Both the position numbers and the translations under genes were made by a program. Shown piece after piece: positions 41,855-50,329 of a stretch of DNA of 64,000 bases (position 1 is the first letter of the stretch; every line of letters begins with the position of its first letter). This stretch comes from UBA3910 sp964626065 (lineage in GTDB: Bacteria; Bacillota; Limnochordia; Darwinibacteriales; Darwinibacteriaceae). Location of the stretch: assembly GCA_964626065.1 (NCBI GenBank), contig CAZVDE010000003.1, positions 33,020-97,019 of the forward strand. Direction: 5' to 3'. The notes under the pieces were generated by a model. That model was not told where the DNA came from. It was given only the letters and a program-made list of their open reading frames with translations, and did no database searches.

Positions 41855-42472
41855 TTATTCATATAATCTATGGCGGCGTATGTAATGTTCCACCTGTTCG
41901 GGCACTAAATACCGGATGGAATGGCCGCAGCGCACCCGGTTGCGGATATCTGTGGAGGAAATGGCCATGGCGGGGACTTTGAGCACATGGAAGCGATCCT
42001 GATGCTCGTCCACCCATTTTTGCGTAGCCAGCGGTAGTTTTTCCAGGGAAAATCCGGGCCTGCTGGCGGCAATGAAATGGGCTATTCTTAAAAGTTGATC
42101 AGAATCTTTCCAATCAATAATCTCGAAAACGGCATCGGCCCCCGTAATGAAAAACAGTTCACAGCCCGGGCCGTATTGTTCACGCAAAATGTGCAGCGTG
42201 TCAATGGTGTAGCTAACACCTTCCCGATCGATGTCGATGCGGGAGACTTCAAAATGGGGATTACCCAAGGTTGCCAAAACGGTCATCATATAGCGGTGCT
42301 CCGCGGAACTGACCTTTTTCGCAATTTTATGGGGTGGAACCCCCGAGGGTAAAAACAGCACCTGATCAAGTGCAAATTCGAATCGGGCGCCCTCGGCCGT
42401 GACTAGATGGCCGTAATGGACCGGATCAAATGTGCCCCCCATGATTCCAAGCCTGGTTACCTCTGCCGTCAT
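41855..42472 (-). CDS. nadD: Nicotinate-nucleotide adenylyltransferase
   Basis: Joins nicotinate mononucleotide and ATP to nicotinate adenine dinucleotide. The 205 aa product has GGTFDPVHYGHLV near the N-terminus, FITGADAVFEI in the centre and the ISSTDIRNRV motif near residue 175, the full nucleotidyltransferase set. The start is ATG at 42470-42472. yhbY lies upstream and the LCP gene downstream. In most Firmicutes the HD hydrolase yqeK follows directly; here the next gene is LCP. Confidence 0.96.
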   Translation of the reverse strand: MTAEVTRLGIMGGTFDPVHYGHLVTAEGARFEFALDQVLFLPSGVPPHKIAKKVSSAEHRYMMTVLATLGNPHFEVSRIDIDREGVSYTIDTLHILREQYGPGCELFFITGADAVFEIIDWKDSDQLLRIAHFIAASRPGFSLEKLPLATQKWVDEHQDRFHVLKVPAMAISSTDIRNRVRCGHSIRYLVPEQVEHYIRRHRLYE

Positions 42473-42484
42473 CGCTCTTCCCCT

Positions 42485-42775
42485 TTACGGTAGTCTAATC
42501 TGCGGTTCTTCCAAGGCCTGGCGATACAGTAGAAAATTGCGGCCGATCGTTTGGACCACAGTGCCGTTGAGAGTATGGGCTATCTCTTCCGCCAAGGCCT
42601 TTGGCTCTGCTAGACAGTTTTTCAATGTGCGCACTTTAATTAATTCCCTGGCCTCCAAAGCCGCATCGAGCTGATTGAGCAGTTCAGCGGACAAACCGCC
42701 TTTTCCAATCTGGAAAATCGGTTCCAATTCATTGCCCAAGCCCCGTAAATAGGCCCTTTGTTTGCTTGTGAGCAT
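42485..42775 (-). CDS. yhbY: YhbY/CRM-domain RNA-binding protein
   Basis: A 96 aa single-CRM-domain protein that associates with the pre-50S subunit. It begins MLTSKQRAYLRGLGNELEPI, with the GKGGLS loop (FQIGKGGLSAELLNQL), the KVRTLKNCL segment and VQTIGRNFLLYR. The ATG is preceded by GAGGGT. It lies between obgE and nadD, as yqeI does next to nadD in Bacillus. Confidence 0.95.
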   Translation of the reverse strand: MLTSKQRAYLRGLGNELEPIFQIGKGGLSAELLNQLDAALEARELIKVRTLKNCLAEPKALAEEIAHTLNGTVVQTIGRNFLLYRQALEEPQIRLP

Positions 42776-42784
42776 CTGTTACCC

Positions 42785-44068
42785 TCATTCCATATATTCA
42801 AATTCTAATTCTCCAACCTTGACAATGGTCCCTTCCGGGATCTCCATTTCCGCCAAGGTTTTGTACAAACCAATTTTTTCAAACAAATTCTGCAAATAAC
42901 TGATGGCTTCAGGATTATTCAAATCAAGCCGGCGCATCAGCTTGGCCAGCCCAGTCCCCTTGACCACATACTCGTCGTTTTCCCTAACGACTTCATAGTC
43001 ATCTACTGAACCATGTTCCTCTGTGGGCAAAACAAGCTCTTCAACAACCTCAATAGGTTCATCAGCTTGTTTGTACGCCGCCACCAGCCCATCCACATGC
43101 TGCATCAAAGCACGCGTGCCCTCCGTTGTGACAGCCGAGATCACGAAAAATTCCCTGCCGTCATTAGCCGCTATTTCCCGCAAACGCTCCAGGTTATTTC
43201 GGGCCTCCGGCAGATCGGCCTTATTGGCCACCACTATTTGGGGGCATTGGGCAAGTTCTGCGCTGTACAGGCGCAGCTCCTCGTTTATCTTGTGATAATC
43301 ATCAAGCGGATCACGGCCATCAACTCCGGCGGCATCAATAAGGTGGAGAATGAGCCTGGTCCGTTCAATATGCCGTAAAAACTCGATACCCAAACCCACT
43401 CCGGCGTGGGCGCCCTCAATTAGGCCGGGAATGTCCGCAATTACAAAGGACCGCCCCGGTTCTAAAGAAACCACGCCAAGATTGGGCGTAAGAGTAGTAA
43501 ACGGATAATTGGCCACCTTAGGCCGGGCCGCCGAGACAACCGCCAAAAGAGTAGATTTCCCCACATTGGGGTAGCCCACCAAACCCACGTCCGCTAAAAG
43601 TTTCAGCTCCAACTCCACCCGTAATTCCCGGCCCGGCTCGCCCCGCTCCGCGAAAGCGGGCGCCTGCCGTGTAGGCGTGGCAAAACGGGCGTTTCCCCTG
43701 CCGCCTCGCCCACCGGGCAGAACAAGAACGCGAGTGCCCGCGGTAGTCAGATCTAACAGCACTTCTCCTGTGGGCCCGTCTTTGACCAAAGTACCGGGGG
43801 GAACCCTGATCACAAGATCTTCGCCATCTTTGCCGGCCATGTTTTTAGATTGGCCCGCCTGGCCCGAAGGGGCCACGAATTTGCGGCGGTAGCGAAAATC
43901 AATCAGCGTTGACAGCCCTTCGTCTACCACAAAATAAATGCTGCCGCCCCGCCCACCGTCTCCGCCGGCGGGTCCGCCCGCGGGAACGTATTTTTCCCGC
44001 CTGTAACGGACAACCCCATCACCGCCGTCCCCCGCCTTTAGGTAAATGCGGGCCTGATCGATAAACAT
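42785..44068 (-). CDS. obgE: GTPase Obg (50S assembly, stress)
   Basis: Essential GTPase of 427 aa. The Gly-rich Obg fold covers residues 1-158 (MFIDQARIYLKAGDGGDGVV, GGPAGGDGGRGG). The G domain has GYPNVGKST at 165-173, DIPGLIEGAH and NKADLPEA. The C-terminal OCT domain spans about 345-427. The ATG at 44066-44068 follows GGAGGG five bases upstream; an 11-codon upstream extension lacks support. A terminator stands directly between rpmA and this gene, so its expression may depend on read-through. Confidence 0.97.
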   Translation of the reverse strand: MFIDQARIYLKAGDGGDGVVRYRREKYVPAGGPAGGDGGRGGSIYFVVDEGLSTLIDFRYRRKFVAPSGQAGQSKNMAGKDGEDLVIRVPPGTLVKDGPTGEVLLDLTTAGTRVLVLPGGRGGRGNARFATPTRQAPAFAERGEPGRELRVELELKLLADVGLVGYPNVGKSTLLAVVSAARPKVANYPFTTLTPNLGVVSLEPGRSFVIADIPGLIEGAHAGVGLGIEFLRHIERTRLILHLIDAAGVDGRDPLDDYHKINEELRLYSAELAQCPQIVVANKADLPEARNNLERLREIAANDGREFFVISAVTTEGTRALMQHVDGLVAAYKQADEPIEVVEELVLPTEEHGSVDDYEVVRENDEYVVKGTGLAKLMRRLDLNNPEAISYLQNLFEKIGLYKTLAEMEIPEGTIVKVGELEFEYME

Positions 44069-44081
44069 CTTTGCCCTCCTT

Positions 44082-44119
44082 TGAAAAAATCCCCTTTGCA
44101 CCGTAGCACAAAAGGGATT
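44082..44119 (-). terminator. Terminator/attenuator between rpmA and obgE
   Basis: On the minus strand AATCCCTTTTG pairs with CAAAGGGGATT (11 bp, one G-T) around a 10-base loop and is followed by a T-run. The obgE SD starts a few bases later. Confidence 0.85.
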
Positions 44120-44123
44120 CTGG

Positions 44124-44411
44124 TTACGCTAATGCGGCTTCTGTTACGATACTGACCGCCCTGCCTGTTTTGCCGAGACGCTCAAAGGAAACATAACCGT
44201 CCGCCAGGGCAAAGAGGGTATCATCCCTGCCGCGGCCGACGTTCTGGCCCGGCCTGATCTTGGTCCCCCGCTGCCTGATAATAATGCTTCCCGCCGAAAC
44301 AAACTGGCCGTCATGACTCTTTACACCGAGGCGTTTGGCCGCAGAATCCCGGCCATTACGGGTACTTCCACCACCTTTTTTGGTGGCAAAAAGCTGTAAA
44401 TTAATCCTCAC
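44124..44411 (-). CDS. rpmA: Ribosomal protein bL27 with cleavable N-terminal extension
   Basis: The 95 aa protein begins MRINLQLFATKKGGGSTRNG. The first nine residues, ending in LQLFA, are the extension of Firmicutes bL27 that must be removed by the protease Prp so that the N-terminus can reach the peptidyl transferase centre. The body (SAAKRLGVKSHDGQFVSAGSIIIRQRGTKIRPG split in two strands) is canonical. The start is GTG 44409-44411 with GGAGGTG upstream. prp is the gene immediately upstream, overlapping it by 11 bases. Confidence 0.97.
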   Translation of the reverse strand: MRINLQLFATKKGGGSTRNGRDSAAKRLGVKSHDGQFVSAGSIIIRQRGTKIRPGQNVGRGRDDTLFALADGYVSFERLGKTGRAVSIVTEAALA

Positions 44412-44751
44412 GGTAGGACACCTCCTTTAAATTGACATACCGTTGATATTCTTTATTTGTGCTAATATCCACTAATCCCGCATAGAAAACTGTTAAGATT
44501 AACTGCGCCTGATCCCATTTTTCCCGGGCTAAGCCAGACGGCAAAAGACAAAGCATAGATCCTGTTTCTGCATTGACTTCCAGGCGGCAGTCGATTGCTA
44601 ACACCTTCTTCAAGCCTAGGGCGGCTGTCTGCGTCAGGGCTGAAACCGCGGCACACACCACATCTTCTCCAAAATCGGCATAACCGGCATGGCCCCGGGC
44701 TTGAAAACCCCACCAACCCCGTTTAGACTTGAAGAATTTGATTTCGGTCAT
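44401..44751 (-). CDS. prp: Ribosomal-processing cysteine protease Prp
   Basis: A 116 aa cysteine protease that trims the bL27 N-terminal extension. The catalytic His and Cys are visible in GFQARGHAGYADFGEDVVC (His21, Cys33), followed by AAVSALTQTAALGL. The gene is sandwiched between rplU and rpmA, as in other Firmicutes, and its substrate is encoded next. The ATG is three bases after the rplU stop with only a weak SD, so its translation probably depends on rplU. Confidence 0.96.
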   Translation of the reverse strand: MTEIKFFKSKRGWWGFQARGHAGYADFGEDVVCAAVSALTQTAALGLKKVLAIDCRLEVNAETGSMLCLLPSGLAREKWDQAQLILTVFYAGLVDISTNKEYQRYVNLKEVSYRED

Positions 44752-44753
44752 GG

Positions 44754-45068
44754 TTAGGCTTCTGTAATCGACTCTATAACGAGCTTCGTATAGGGCTGCC
44801 GATGCCCCTGTTTTCTGCGGTAATTTTTCTTGGGCTTATACTTAAAGACAATAATCTTTTTTTGTTTGCCCTGTTTGGCCGCTTTGGCTACCACTGCAGC
44901 ACCCTCAATATACGGTTGGCCAACTGTGGTTTTGCCATCCCGGTTGAGCAAAAGCACCTTGTCCAACACGACCTCCTGGCCCTCGTCAACCTTTAGCTTT
45001 TCCACATAGATGGCATCCCCCTCTGAAACCCTGTATTGTTTGCCACCCGTTTCAACTACGGCGTACAT
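44754..45068 (-). CDS. rplU: Ribosomal protein bL21
   Basis: A 104 aa 50S protein beginning MYAVVETGGKQYRVSEGDAI, with VLLLNRDGKTTVGQPYIEGA and the basic FKYKPKKNYRRKQGHRQPYT segment. The ATG at 45066-45068 follows AAGGAGGTG. The frame stays open 61 codons further upstream, but that is the untranslated leader, which contains the promoter and hairpins. It heads the rplU-prp-rpmA operon. Confidence 0.97.
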   Translation of the reverse strand: MYAVVETGGKQYRVSEGDAIYVEKLKVDEGQEVVLDKVLLLNRDGKTTVGQPYIEGAAVVAKAAKQGKQKKIIVFKYKPKKNYRRKQGHRQPYTKLVIESITEA

Positions 45069-45216
45069 GCAGTCCACCTCCTTTGTTAGACTCGCCAAAA
45101 CAAGGTATATTAAGCCGGATTTATGAGCCGGTCTAATCATTTCAGGGTCGCCCCTGTCCGAAAGAAACCCGTTTTGTGCGGTTTCGCTGCCCAAATGCCA
45201 CACTTGGGCACCTACA
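45069..45216 (-). ncRNA. Structured rplU leader (probable L21 leader)
   Basis: About 148 bases between the inferred transcription start and rplU. It holds two clear hairpins (TGCCCAA/TTGGGCA at 45188-45210 and CAGGG/CCCTG at 45143-45156) and possible weaker pairings. Autoregulatory L21 leaders are known from Firmicutes at this position; I could not check against the covariance model. Confidence 0.6.
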
Positions 45217-45222
45217 TCAATC

Positions 45223-45251
45223 ATTTTAACATCAGCCCGCCACCCTGTCAA
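45223..45251 (-). promoter_or_regulatory. Sigma-A promoter of rplU-prp-rpmA
   Basis: Consensus TTGACA (45246-45251), a 17-base spacer and TAAAAT (45223-45228). The -35 overlaps the stop codon of the upstream RNase gene. Confidence 0.88.
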
Positions 45252-46906
45252 TCAGCAGATTTTTGCTGCACTAAACGGGCTAAGGCGCTTGTTTTGTGCA
45301 CCTCAACGATTTCCACCTCCACTGTCTGGCCAATACGCGATTGGCACTGCAGACATTCAATGATAAAACCGTTGATGCGCCCTACCCCGCTTTCGCCGTG
45401 CCTGGCGTGCGGATCAGAAATTGTCAACTGCAGCCTCTCGCCCACTTGGACCGGCGAGGATCTGCGCTGCAATTCGGTGCGCTTTCCCGTGTTCAGTTTA
45501 TAGAAACTGCGGGCGACACTGTCATCGCCCTTAATAAAGATTGATTTGCCCGTTTTCTGCTCCAGAGCTTTCAGAGTACTTCCTTCAGCACCGATGATCT
45601 GCGCAGCCACGGCGGAATGGCACTGCACCATGATTGCCTCAACGCCCTTATCCACGGCCAACGAACGAACATCTGCGGCGATCTGCAAAGCCAATGCTTC
45701 ATCCGCGATGACCTTCCCCGATCCGCTGCATAGTGGGCATTCGGTCTGGAGCATCTGGTCCAGGGGCTTTCGGCTTTTTTTACGCGTCATTTCCACAAGG
45801 CCCAAGCTGGTGAACCCCAACAATCTGGTTCTGGTTTTGTCCGCTTCCAGACTGCCCGCCAGCTGCCGTAGGACCGCTTTGCGGTTTTCATCTTTATACA
45901 TATCAATAAAATCGATGATTACGATCCCACCCACATTGCGCAGCCTCAACTGGCGCGGAATCTCCTCCGCGGCCTCCAAATTGGTTCTAAAAACGGTCTG
46001 CTGCAGATCCTTTTTACCTACGTATTTTCCTGTGTTTACATCTATACTGAGCAGCGCCTCCGTTTGATCAAAAATCAAATACCCGCCGCAATCCAGCCAG
46101 ACCCGCCGGCCGCTGGCCCTTTCCAAATCCTTTTGCAGGCCCAAATGCTGAAACAAATCCAAAGCACCCGTGTAAAGCTGTACATGGTGGGGCTTTTTCA
46201 GCCCCAGTTCGGCCAGTTCTTCTTCTACCTGTACCTTCAGTTCGGGCTGATCCACAATGATCTCGGTACCTTCCGCGGCAACTTGATCGCGCATGATGCG
46301 ATGAATGAGATCATAATCCCGATACAGCAGCGCCGGGGCAGATCTCCTCCTCTGCAGCCTTCTGATCCGTCTCCATTCTTTCAGCAAAAAGCGCAAGTCC
46401 TCTTCAAGCTCTTTTTTGCTGCAGCCCTCCGCCACGGTGCGGACAATTAATCCCACCCCTTTAGGGCGGATCGTCTCCGCAATTTCTTTCAACCTTTCCC
46501 TTTCCTTTTTTTCAACTATTCGCCGGGAAATCCCAGTCTGATCCTGATAGGGCATTAGGACCACAAAGCGCCCGGGCAGGCCGATATCAGGGGTTACACG
46601 GGGACCCTTTGCCCCATCGCCCTCTTTAGCCACCTGCACCATCAGATTATCGCCTTTTTTCAGGTTTTTCCGTGCTTTTCGCCCGGGCAGATCGGGTAAA
46701 AACAAAAAGGCGTTGCGGCCCGTGCCGATGTCCACGAAAGCCGCCTCCATACCGGGCAGGATGTTTTCCACCCGGCCCTTATATACATTTCCCTCAAGAC
46801 GTTCTTCCCCGCTCTGCTCCAAGTAATACTCCACGAGGCGATTATGTTCAATAATCCCTACTCGCACCTGGTTCAACAGCGAAGAAATCGCTATTTTTCT
46901 ATTCAT
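45248..46906 (-). CDS. rng: Ribonuclease G/E family endoribonuclease
   Basis: A 552 aa RNase E/G family protein. An S1 domain (GNVYKGRVENILPGMEAAFVDIG) is followed by an RNase-H-like part, the catalytic DNase-I-like domain (SIDVNTGKYVGK and GGIVIIDFIDMYKDENR, giving the two metal-binding Asp) and the zinc-link CPLCSGSGKV. The C-terminal 90 residues include a TRAM- or S1-like part (GRINGFIIECLQCQSRIGQTVEVEIVEV begins it). The ATG at 46904-46906 overlaps the DUF2344 gene. The order DUF2344-rng-rplU is common in Clostridia. Confidence 0.93.
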   Translation of the reverse strand: MNRKIAISSLLNQVRVGIIEHNRLVEYYLEQSGEERLEGNVYKGRVENILPGMEAAFVDIGTGRNAFLFLPDLPGRKARKNLKKGDNLMVQVAKEGDGAKGPRVTPDIGLPGRFVVLMPYQDQTGISRRIVEKKERERLKEIAETIRPKGVGLIVRTVAEGCSKKELEEDLRFLLKEWRRIRRLQRRRSAPALLYRDYDLIHRIMRDQVAAEGTEIIVDQPELKVQVEEELAELGLKKPHHVQLYTGALDLFQHLGLQKDLERASGRRVWLDCGGYLIFDQTEALLSIDVNTGKYVGKKDLQQTVFRTNLEAAEEIPRQLRLRNVGGIVIIDFIDMYKDENRKAVLRQLAGSLEADKTRTRLLGFTSLGLVEMTRKKSRKPLDQMLQTECPLCSGSGKVIADEALALQIAADVRSLAVDKGVEAIMVQCHSAVAAQIIGAEGSTLKALEQKTGKSIFIKGDDSVARSFYKLNTGKRTELQRRSSPVQVGERLQLTISDPHARHGESGVGRINGFIIECLQCQSRIGQTVEVEIVEVHKTSALARLVQQKSAD

Positions 46907-47588
46907 CCTCAACCTCTATTCCCATTGGTTCACTATAATTTTCACCGGTTTTGATCAACTGCCCCGTTCTGGTAATTAGGGCGTCCCGATGCGAAAAATC
47001 TAACAGTAAGCCTAGTTCGTCGATACGCAAGTTGCCCTCGCTGCCAAGGGCACTGCGGGCAGAGACGCGCACACCCGCGGCAGCAGCCCGGCACCCGCCC
47101 ACCTCAAACAGCAGCGGCCGGATGTCCAAACTGCGCTCTCCCCTTTTAGTCTGCCTTTTTATGACAAAGGTATCCATCTCTTCCAGCATGCGCAGCCGTG
47201 CTTCGAACTGCGCCTGATTGCGGCCGGGAATAAATATCTCGTAGGCGGCTGCGTTGATCGTACTCATCAAAGCGGGAGTCCGGGCAGGTAAAATTTCGGC
47301 CCTTAAAACGCACAGGCCCCGAGGCAGATGCTGATTATAGATGGCGGTAAACTCTGCCGCCGAAACATCTTTCGTAAAATCAAAATCGCCATACTCCGCC
47401 GTACTCAACACCCCCACCGGCAGGGCAAACCCGAAACTCATCTTCGGCCTGGGGCTGTAACCCTCTGAATAGGCAATGGGCAGCCCACTGCGGCGGAGCG
47501 CCCGCTCCATCGTGCGCAGCAGATCTAGGTGGGATAAGAAGCGCACTTCGCCGCCTACTGAGAAGCGAAAGCGAATCGTGCAGCACAT
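46899..47588 (-). CDS. TIGR03936/DUF2344 family radical-SAM-associated protein
   Basis: A 229 aa protein recognised by its start MCCTIRFRFSVGGEVRFLSH, then LDLLRTMERALRRSGLPIAYSEGYSPRPKMSFG. It is always found next to a TIGR03960 radical-SAM protein and in some species fused to it. A role in RNA modification has been guessed; no activity is established to my knowledge. Its ATG shares one base with the stop of the radical-SAM gene (TGATG), so the two are made together. It overlaps the RNase gene by 8 bases. Confidence 0.9.
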   Translation of the reverse strand: MCCTIRFRFSVGGEVRFLSHLDLLRTMERALRRSGLPIAYSEGYSPRPKMSFGFALPVGVLSTAEYGDFDFTKDVSAAEFTAIYNQHLPRGLCVLRAEILPARTPALMSTINAAAYEIFIPGRNQAQFEARLRMLEEMDTFVIKRQTKRGERSLDIRPLLFEVGGCRAAAAGVRVSARSALGSEGNLRIDELGLLLDFSHRDALITRTGQLIKTGENYSEPMGIEVEDE

Positions 47589-49438
47589 CAGTTTTTCCCC
47601 CCCGCCAGTTCAATATCTACCGCCAAATCCGGGCAAACACCGCAGTCACTGCAGCCATCGCGCCGGCAATCGGGTGTGGGTTCGCCCTTTAACGCCCGCT
47701 CCCATTCTGCCAGCAAAAACTCCCGTTTGATTCCCGCCCAAAGATGGGCCCAGGGCAACTTTTCCGTGAAAGGCCTAGTGCGGCCGGCGTACCAATGGGG
47801 GTCAACCCCACAATCGGCAAAAGCCCGCTGCCAAAGATCAAAACGAAAACAATCGCTCCAGCTGTCGAATTGGCAGCCCAAATCAACCGCCCGGCCCAAA
47901 ACTGCCGCCAGCCGGCGATCACCCCTGGCAAATACTGCCTCCAAAAAACTCTCTTCCACCTTAGGATAGGAAAAACGGATCCCGGGCCGGCGTAATTTGC
48001 GTTTCAGATAATCCTGCTTTTCCCGTAATATCTCGCTAGATTCCTGGCCCATCCACTGAAAGGGGGTATGGGGTTTGGGCACGAAAGAGGCCGCGCTTAT
48101 CGTCACCTCCGGCCTGCGCCTTGAGGCGCCGTATTCACTTCCCCACGCCAGCACTTCATGGGCCAAATTAGCTATGCCGTCCAGATCCGCTTCAGTTTCG
48201 GTAGGCAGCCCGATCATGAAATACAGTTTTATTGCATGCCAGCCCGCGGAAAAAGCACCCTGCACCGCCTGCTTGAGATCCCAATCAGAAACATTTTTGT
48301 TGATCACGTTCCTTAACCGCTGCGTTCCCGCCTCCGGGGCAAATGTCAGCCCGGTCTTGCGCGTTTTTTGGATCTCTTCCGCCAGTTCCACCCCGAAAGA
48401 GTCTAAACGCAGAGAGGGTAAGGACACGCCAACTCCACAACCTTGAAATTCGGCTATTAAATCTTGTACTAGGCTCTTTATCTGAGAATGATCCCCGCTG
48501 GACAAAGAAGACAGTGATATTTCATCATAACCGGTGGCTTTGACCAGTTCACGCAAGGTTGCTTTTAGGGTATCCGCTTCCCGTTCTCTTACCGGCCGAT
48601 AAATCATGCCTGCCTGGCAAAAGCGGCAGCCTCGCGTACAGCCGCGCATGATTTCGGCGATAGCCCGGTCATGCACCACATCCACAAAGGGTACCACAAA
48701 TTTGGCGGGGAAGGCCGCTTCGTTAAAACCCACCACAACACGTTTTTTAATCTGCAAGGGAAGGCCCGTTTCAAGGGGCTGCAGAGAGGCGAATGTGCCG
48801 TCTTCGTTATAGGTGGGCCGGTAAAACCCGGGTACGTAAACACCCTCAATCCCGGCCACGGCGCGGAGAAACTGTCCCTTATCCCTCATGTGGCACCAGC
48901 TGCCCGCGGCCAAATCCAAAATTTCGTGAATTACTTCTTCTCCTTCACCTAAGACAACAAAATCGAAAAAATCAGCCAGGGGCTCAACGTTAAAAGCGGA
49001 AGGCCCGCCCGCCATAATTAAAGGGTAATCCTCGCCCCGTTCGCTGCTCAAACGGGGAATCCCCGCCAAATCCAACATTTTTATAATATTAGAGTAGCTC
49101 AGCTCGTGCTGTAGCGTAAAACCGACAAAATCGAAATCTTTCAGCCCCCGACCGGATTCGAGGGCAGTAAGGGGGATACCCCGCTCCTCCATTTTTTGCT
49201 GTAAATCAAGCCAAGGTGCATAGGCCCTTTCCGCCAGGGCATCGGGTCTGGCATTGATAATGTCGTATAGTATTTTGTAACCCAAATTGCCCATGCCCAC
49301 ATCGTAAATGTCCGGGAAAGCCAGGGCGACCCTACATGCAGTATTAGCCCAGTCTTTACGGCAGGCATGGAGCTCGCCGTTGGTATACCGAGCCGGTTTT
49401 TCCACATATGGCAATAAAGGCAACAGACGCTTGTCCAC
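47588..49438 (-). CDS. TIGR03960 family B12-binding-domain radical SAM protein
   Basis: A 616 aa protein. The N-terminal half has the B12-binding-like fold (VGMGNLGYKILYDIIN, MAGGPSAFNVEPLADFFDF, VLGEGEEVIHEI). The central radical-SAM domain has the cluster motif CTRGCRFCQAG, and a later part has FAPEAGTQRLRNVINKN. The C-terminus ends in a Cys-rich tail (CRRDGCSDCGVCPD). Substrate unknown. I choose GTG 49436-49438, which has AGGAAG seven bases upstream and lies clear of spoIVFB; the frame opens 13 codons earlier at another GTG without an SD. Confidence 0.92.
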   Translation of the reverse strand: MDKRLLPLLPYVEKPARYTNGELHACRKDWANTACRVALAFPDIYDVGMGNLGYKILYDIINARPDALAERAYAPWLDLQQKMEERGIPLTALESGRGLKDFDFVGFTLQHELSYSNIIKMLDLAGIPRLSSERGEDYPLIMAGGPSAFNVEPLADFFDFVVLGEGEEVIHEILDLAAGSWCHMRDKGQFLRAVAGIEGVYVPGFYRPTYNEDGTFASLQPLETGLPLQIKKRVVVGFNEAAFPAKFVVPFVDVVHDRAIAEIMRGCTRGCRFCQAGMIYRPVREREADTLKATLRELVKATGYDEISLSSLSSGDHSQIKSLVQDLIAEFQGCGVGVSLPSLRLDSFGVELAEEIQKTRKTGLTFAPEAGTQRLRNVINKNVSDWDLKQAVQGAFSAGWHAIKLYFMIGLPTETEADLDGIANLAHEVLAWGSEYGASRRRPEVTISAASFVPKPHTPFQWMGQESSEILREKQDYLKRKLRRPGIRFSYPKVEESFLEAVFARGDRRLAAVLGRAVDLGCQFDSWSDCFRFDLWQRAFADCGVDPHWYAGRTRPFTEKLPWAHLWAGIKREFLLAEWERALKGEPTPDCRRDGCSDCGVCPDLAVDIELAGGKN

Positions 49439-49449
49439 ACCGTCACTTC

Positions 49450-50325
49450 CTATTTGAGCACATTTGCAATCTTGCACGCTATACCGTGTTCGAATACCGC
49501 TTGAATTAGTTCTAATTCGCCGACAAAACCCAAGGTCCGGCCTTCCAGATCTAAAACACAGATCAAATGATAATGGGGCGGCTGAAATAAATCAAGCACC
49601 TCACCTAAAGAGGTCTCTTCGGTAGCTACCAGATAGCGGCCTACTAACGCCCGTTTTAGGCGCAGCTGCTGCTTTTTGTAAGTCAAATAACGCATAAAGA
49701 CATAGCTCGCGTTTTTTTGTTCCTGCCGGGCTGACCAAAAAAGCATGCAGCCGCTAAAAATGAAGAGCGGTGCCGCCTCTTTTCCCAGATAAAGTAGGAA
49801 TCCCCCCCACGCGGCCAAAAGGGCGCTCAGCACCTGCCCCACACGGGCAATCGCCGCAGTGGCCTGTTTAAAGCCGCGGCGCCGTACCAAAACACTGCGC
49901 AGCACCCGGCCCCCATCTAAGGGCAGCATGGGCAGCAGATTGAAGACGGCCATGCCGAGGTTGGCCCGGACGAAAAAATCGTACCACTCCGCGGTAATGG
50001 GCAGATAGGGAAATAACAAGCTGCCTAAAAAGACTAGAAGAACATTGCTCGCAGGCCCCGCGATAGCAATGATCCACTCAATTTCGGGATTAAGCTGCAA
50101 AAGGGCCCCCAGGCGCGCAACACCACCGAAAGGCAGCAGCTCTATATCGATAACCTCGAGCTTGTACGCCTTAGCCATAAGGACATGGGAGGTTTCATGC
50201 CACAGCACGATAGCAAACAGCACCAGCGCCTCCGGCAGCCTGCCGTAAAGAAAAGCACCCGCCAGAAATAGAAAGAAAAAGGGATTCATTTTCAGAGGAA
50301 TCCCAAAGAAGGTACCAAAGCGCAT
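49450..50325 (-). CDS. spoIVFB: Stage IV sporulation protease SpoIVFB (site-2 protease, M50)
   Basis: Intramembrane metalloprotease that activates pro-SigK in the mother cell of Bacillus. The 291 aa product has about six spans, the zinc motif HETSH (in VLWHETSHVLMAKAY, near residue 44), and the second motif LLPMLPLDGGRVLRS with the metal-binding Asp. The C-terminal 90 residues form a CBS-like domain (LVATEETSLGEVLDLFQ, HLICVLDLEGRTLGFV). The ATG at 50323-50325 uses GGTGA; a 57-codon upstream extension of the frame overlaps the next gene and is not used. It lies next to minE/D/C, the conserved slot. Confidence 0.92.
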   Translation of the reverse strand: MRFGTFFGIPLKMNPFFFLFLAGAFLYGRLPEALVLFAIVLWHETSHVLMAKAYKLEVIDIELLPFGGVARLGALLQLNPEIEWIIAIAGPASNVLLVFLGSLLFPYLPITAEWYDFFVRANLGMAVFNLLPMLPLDGGRVLRSVLVRRRGFKQATAAIARVGQVLSALLAAWGGFLLYLGKEAAPLFIFSGCMLFWSARQEQKNASYVFMRYLTYKKQQLRLKRALVGRYLVATEETSLGEVLDLFQPPHYHLICVLDLEGRTLGFVGELELIQAVFEHGIACKIANVLK

Positions 50326-50329
50326 TATC

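Noticed and set aside
45069..45251. 61-codon N-terminal extension of rplU
   Set aside because: It runs through a consensus promoter and a structured leader. The ATG at 45068 has AAGGAGGTG and the correct bL21 start.
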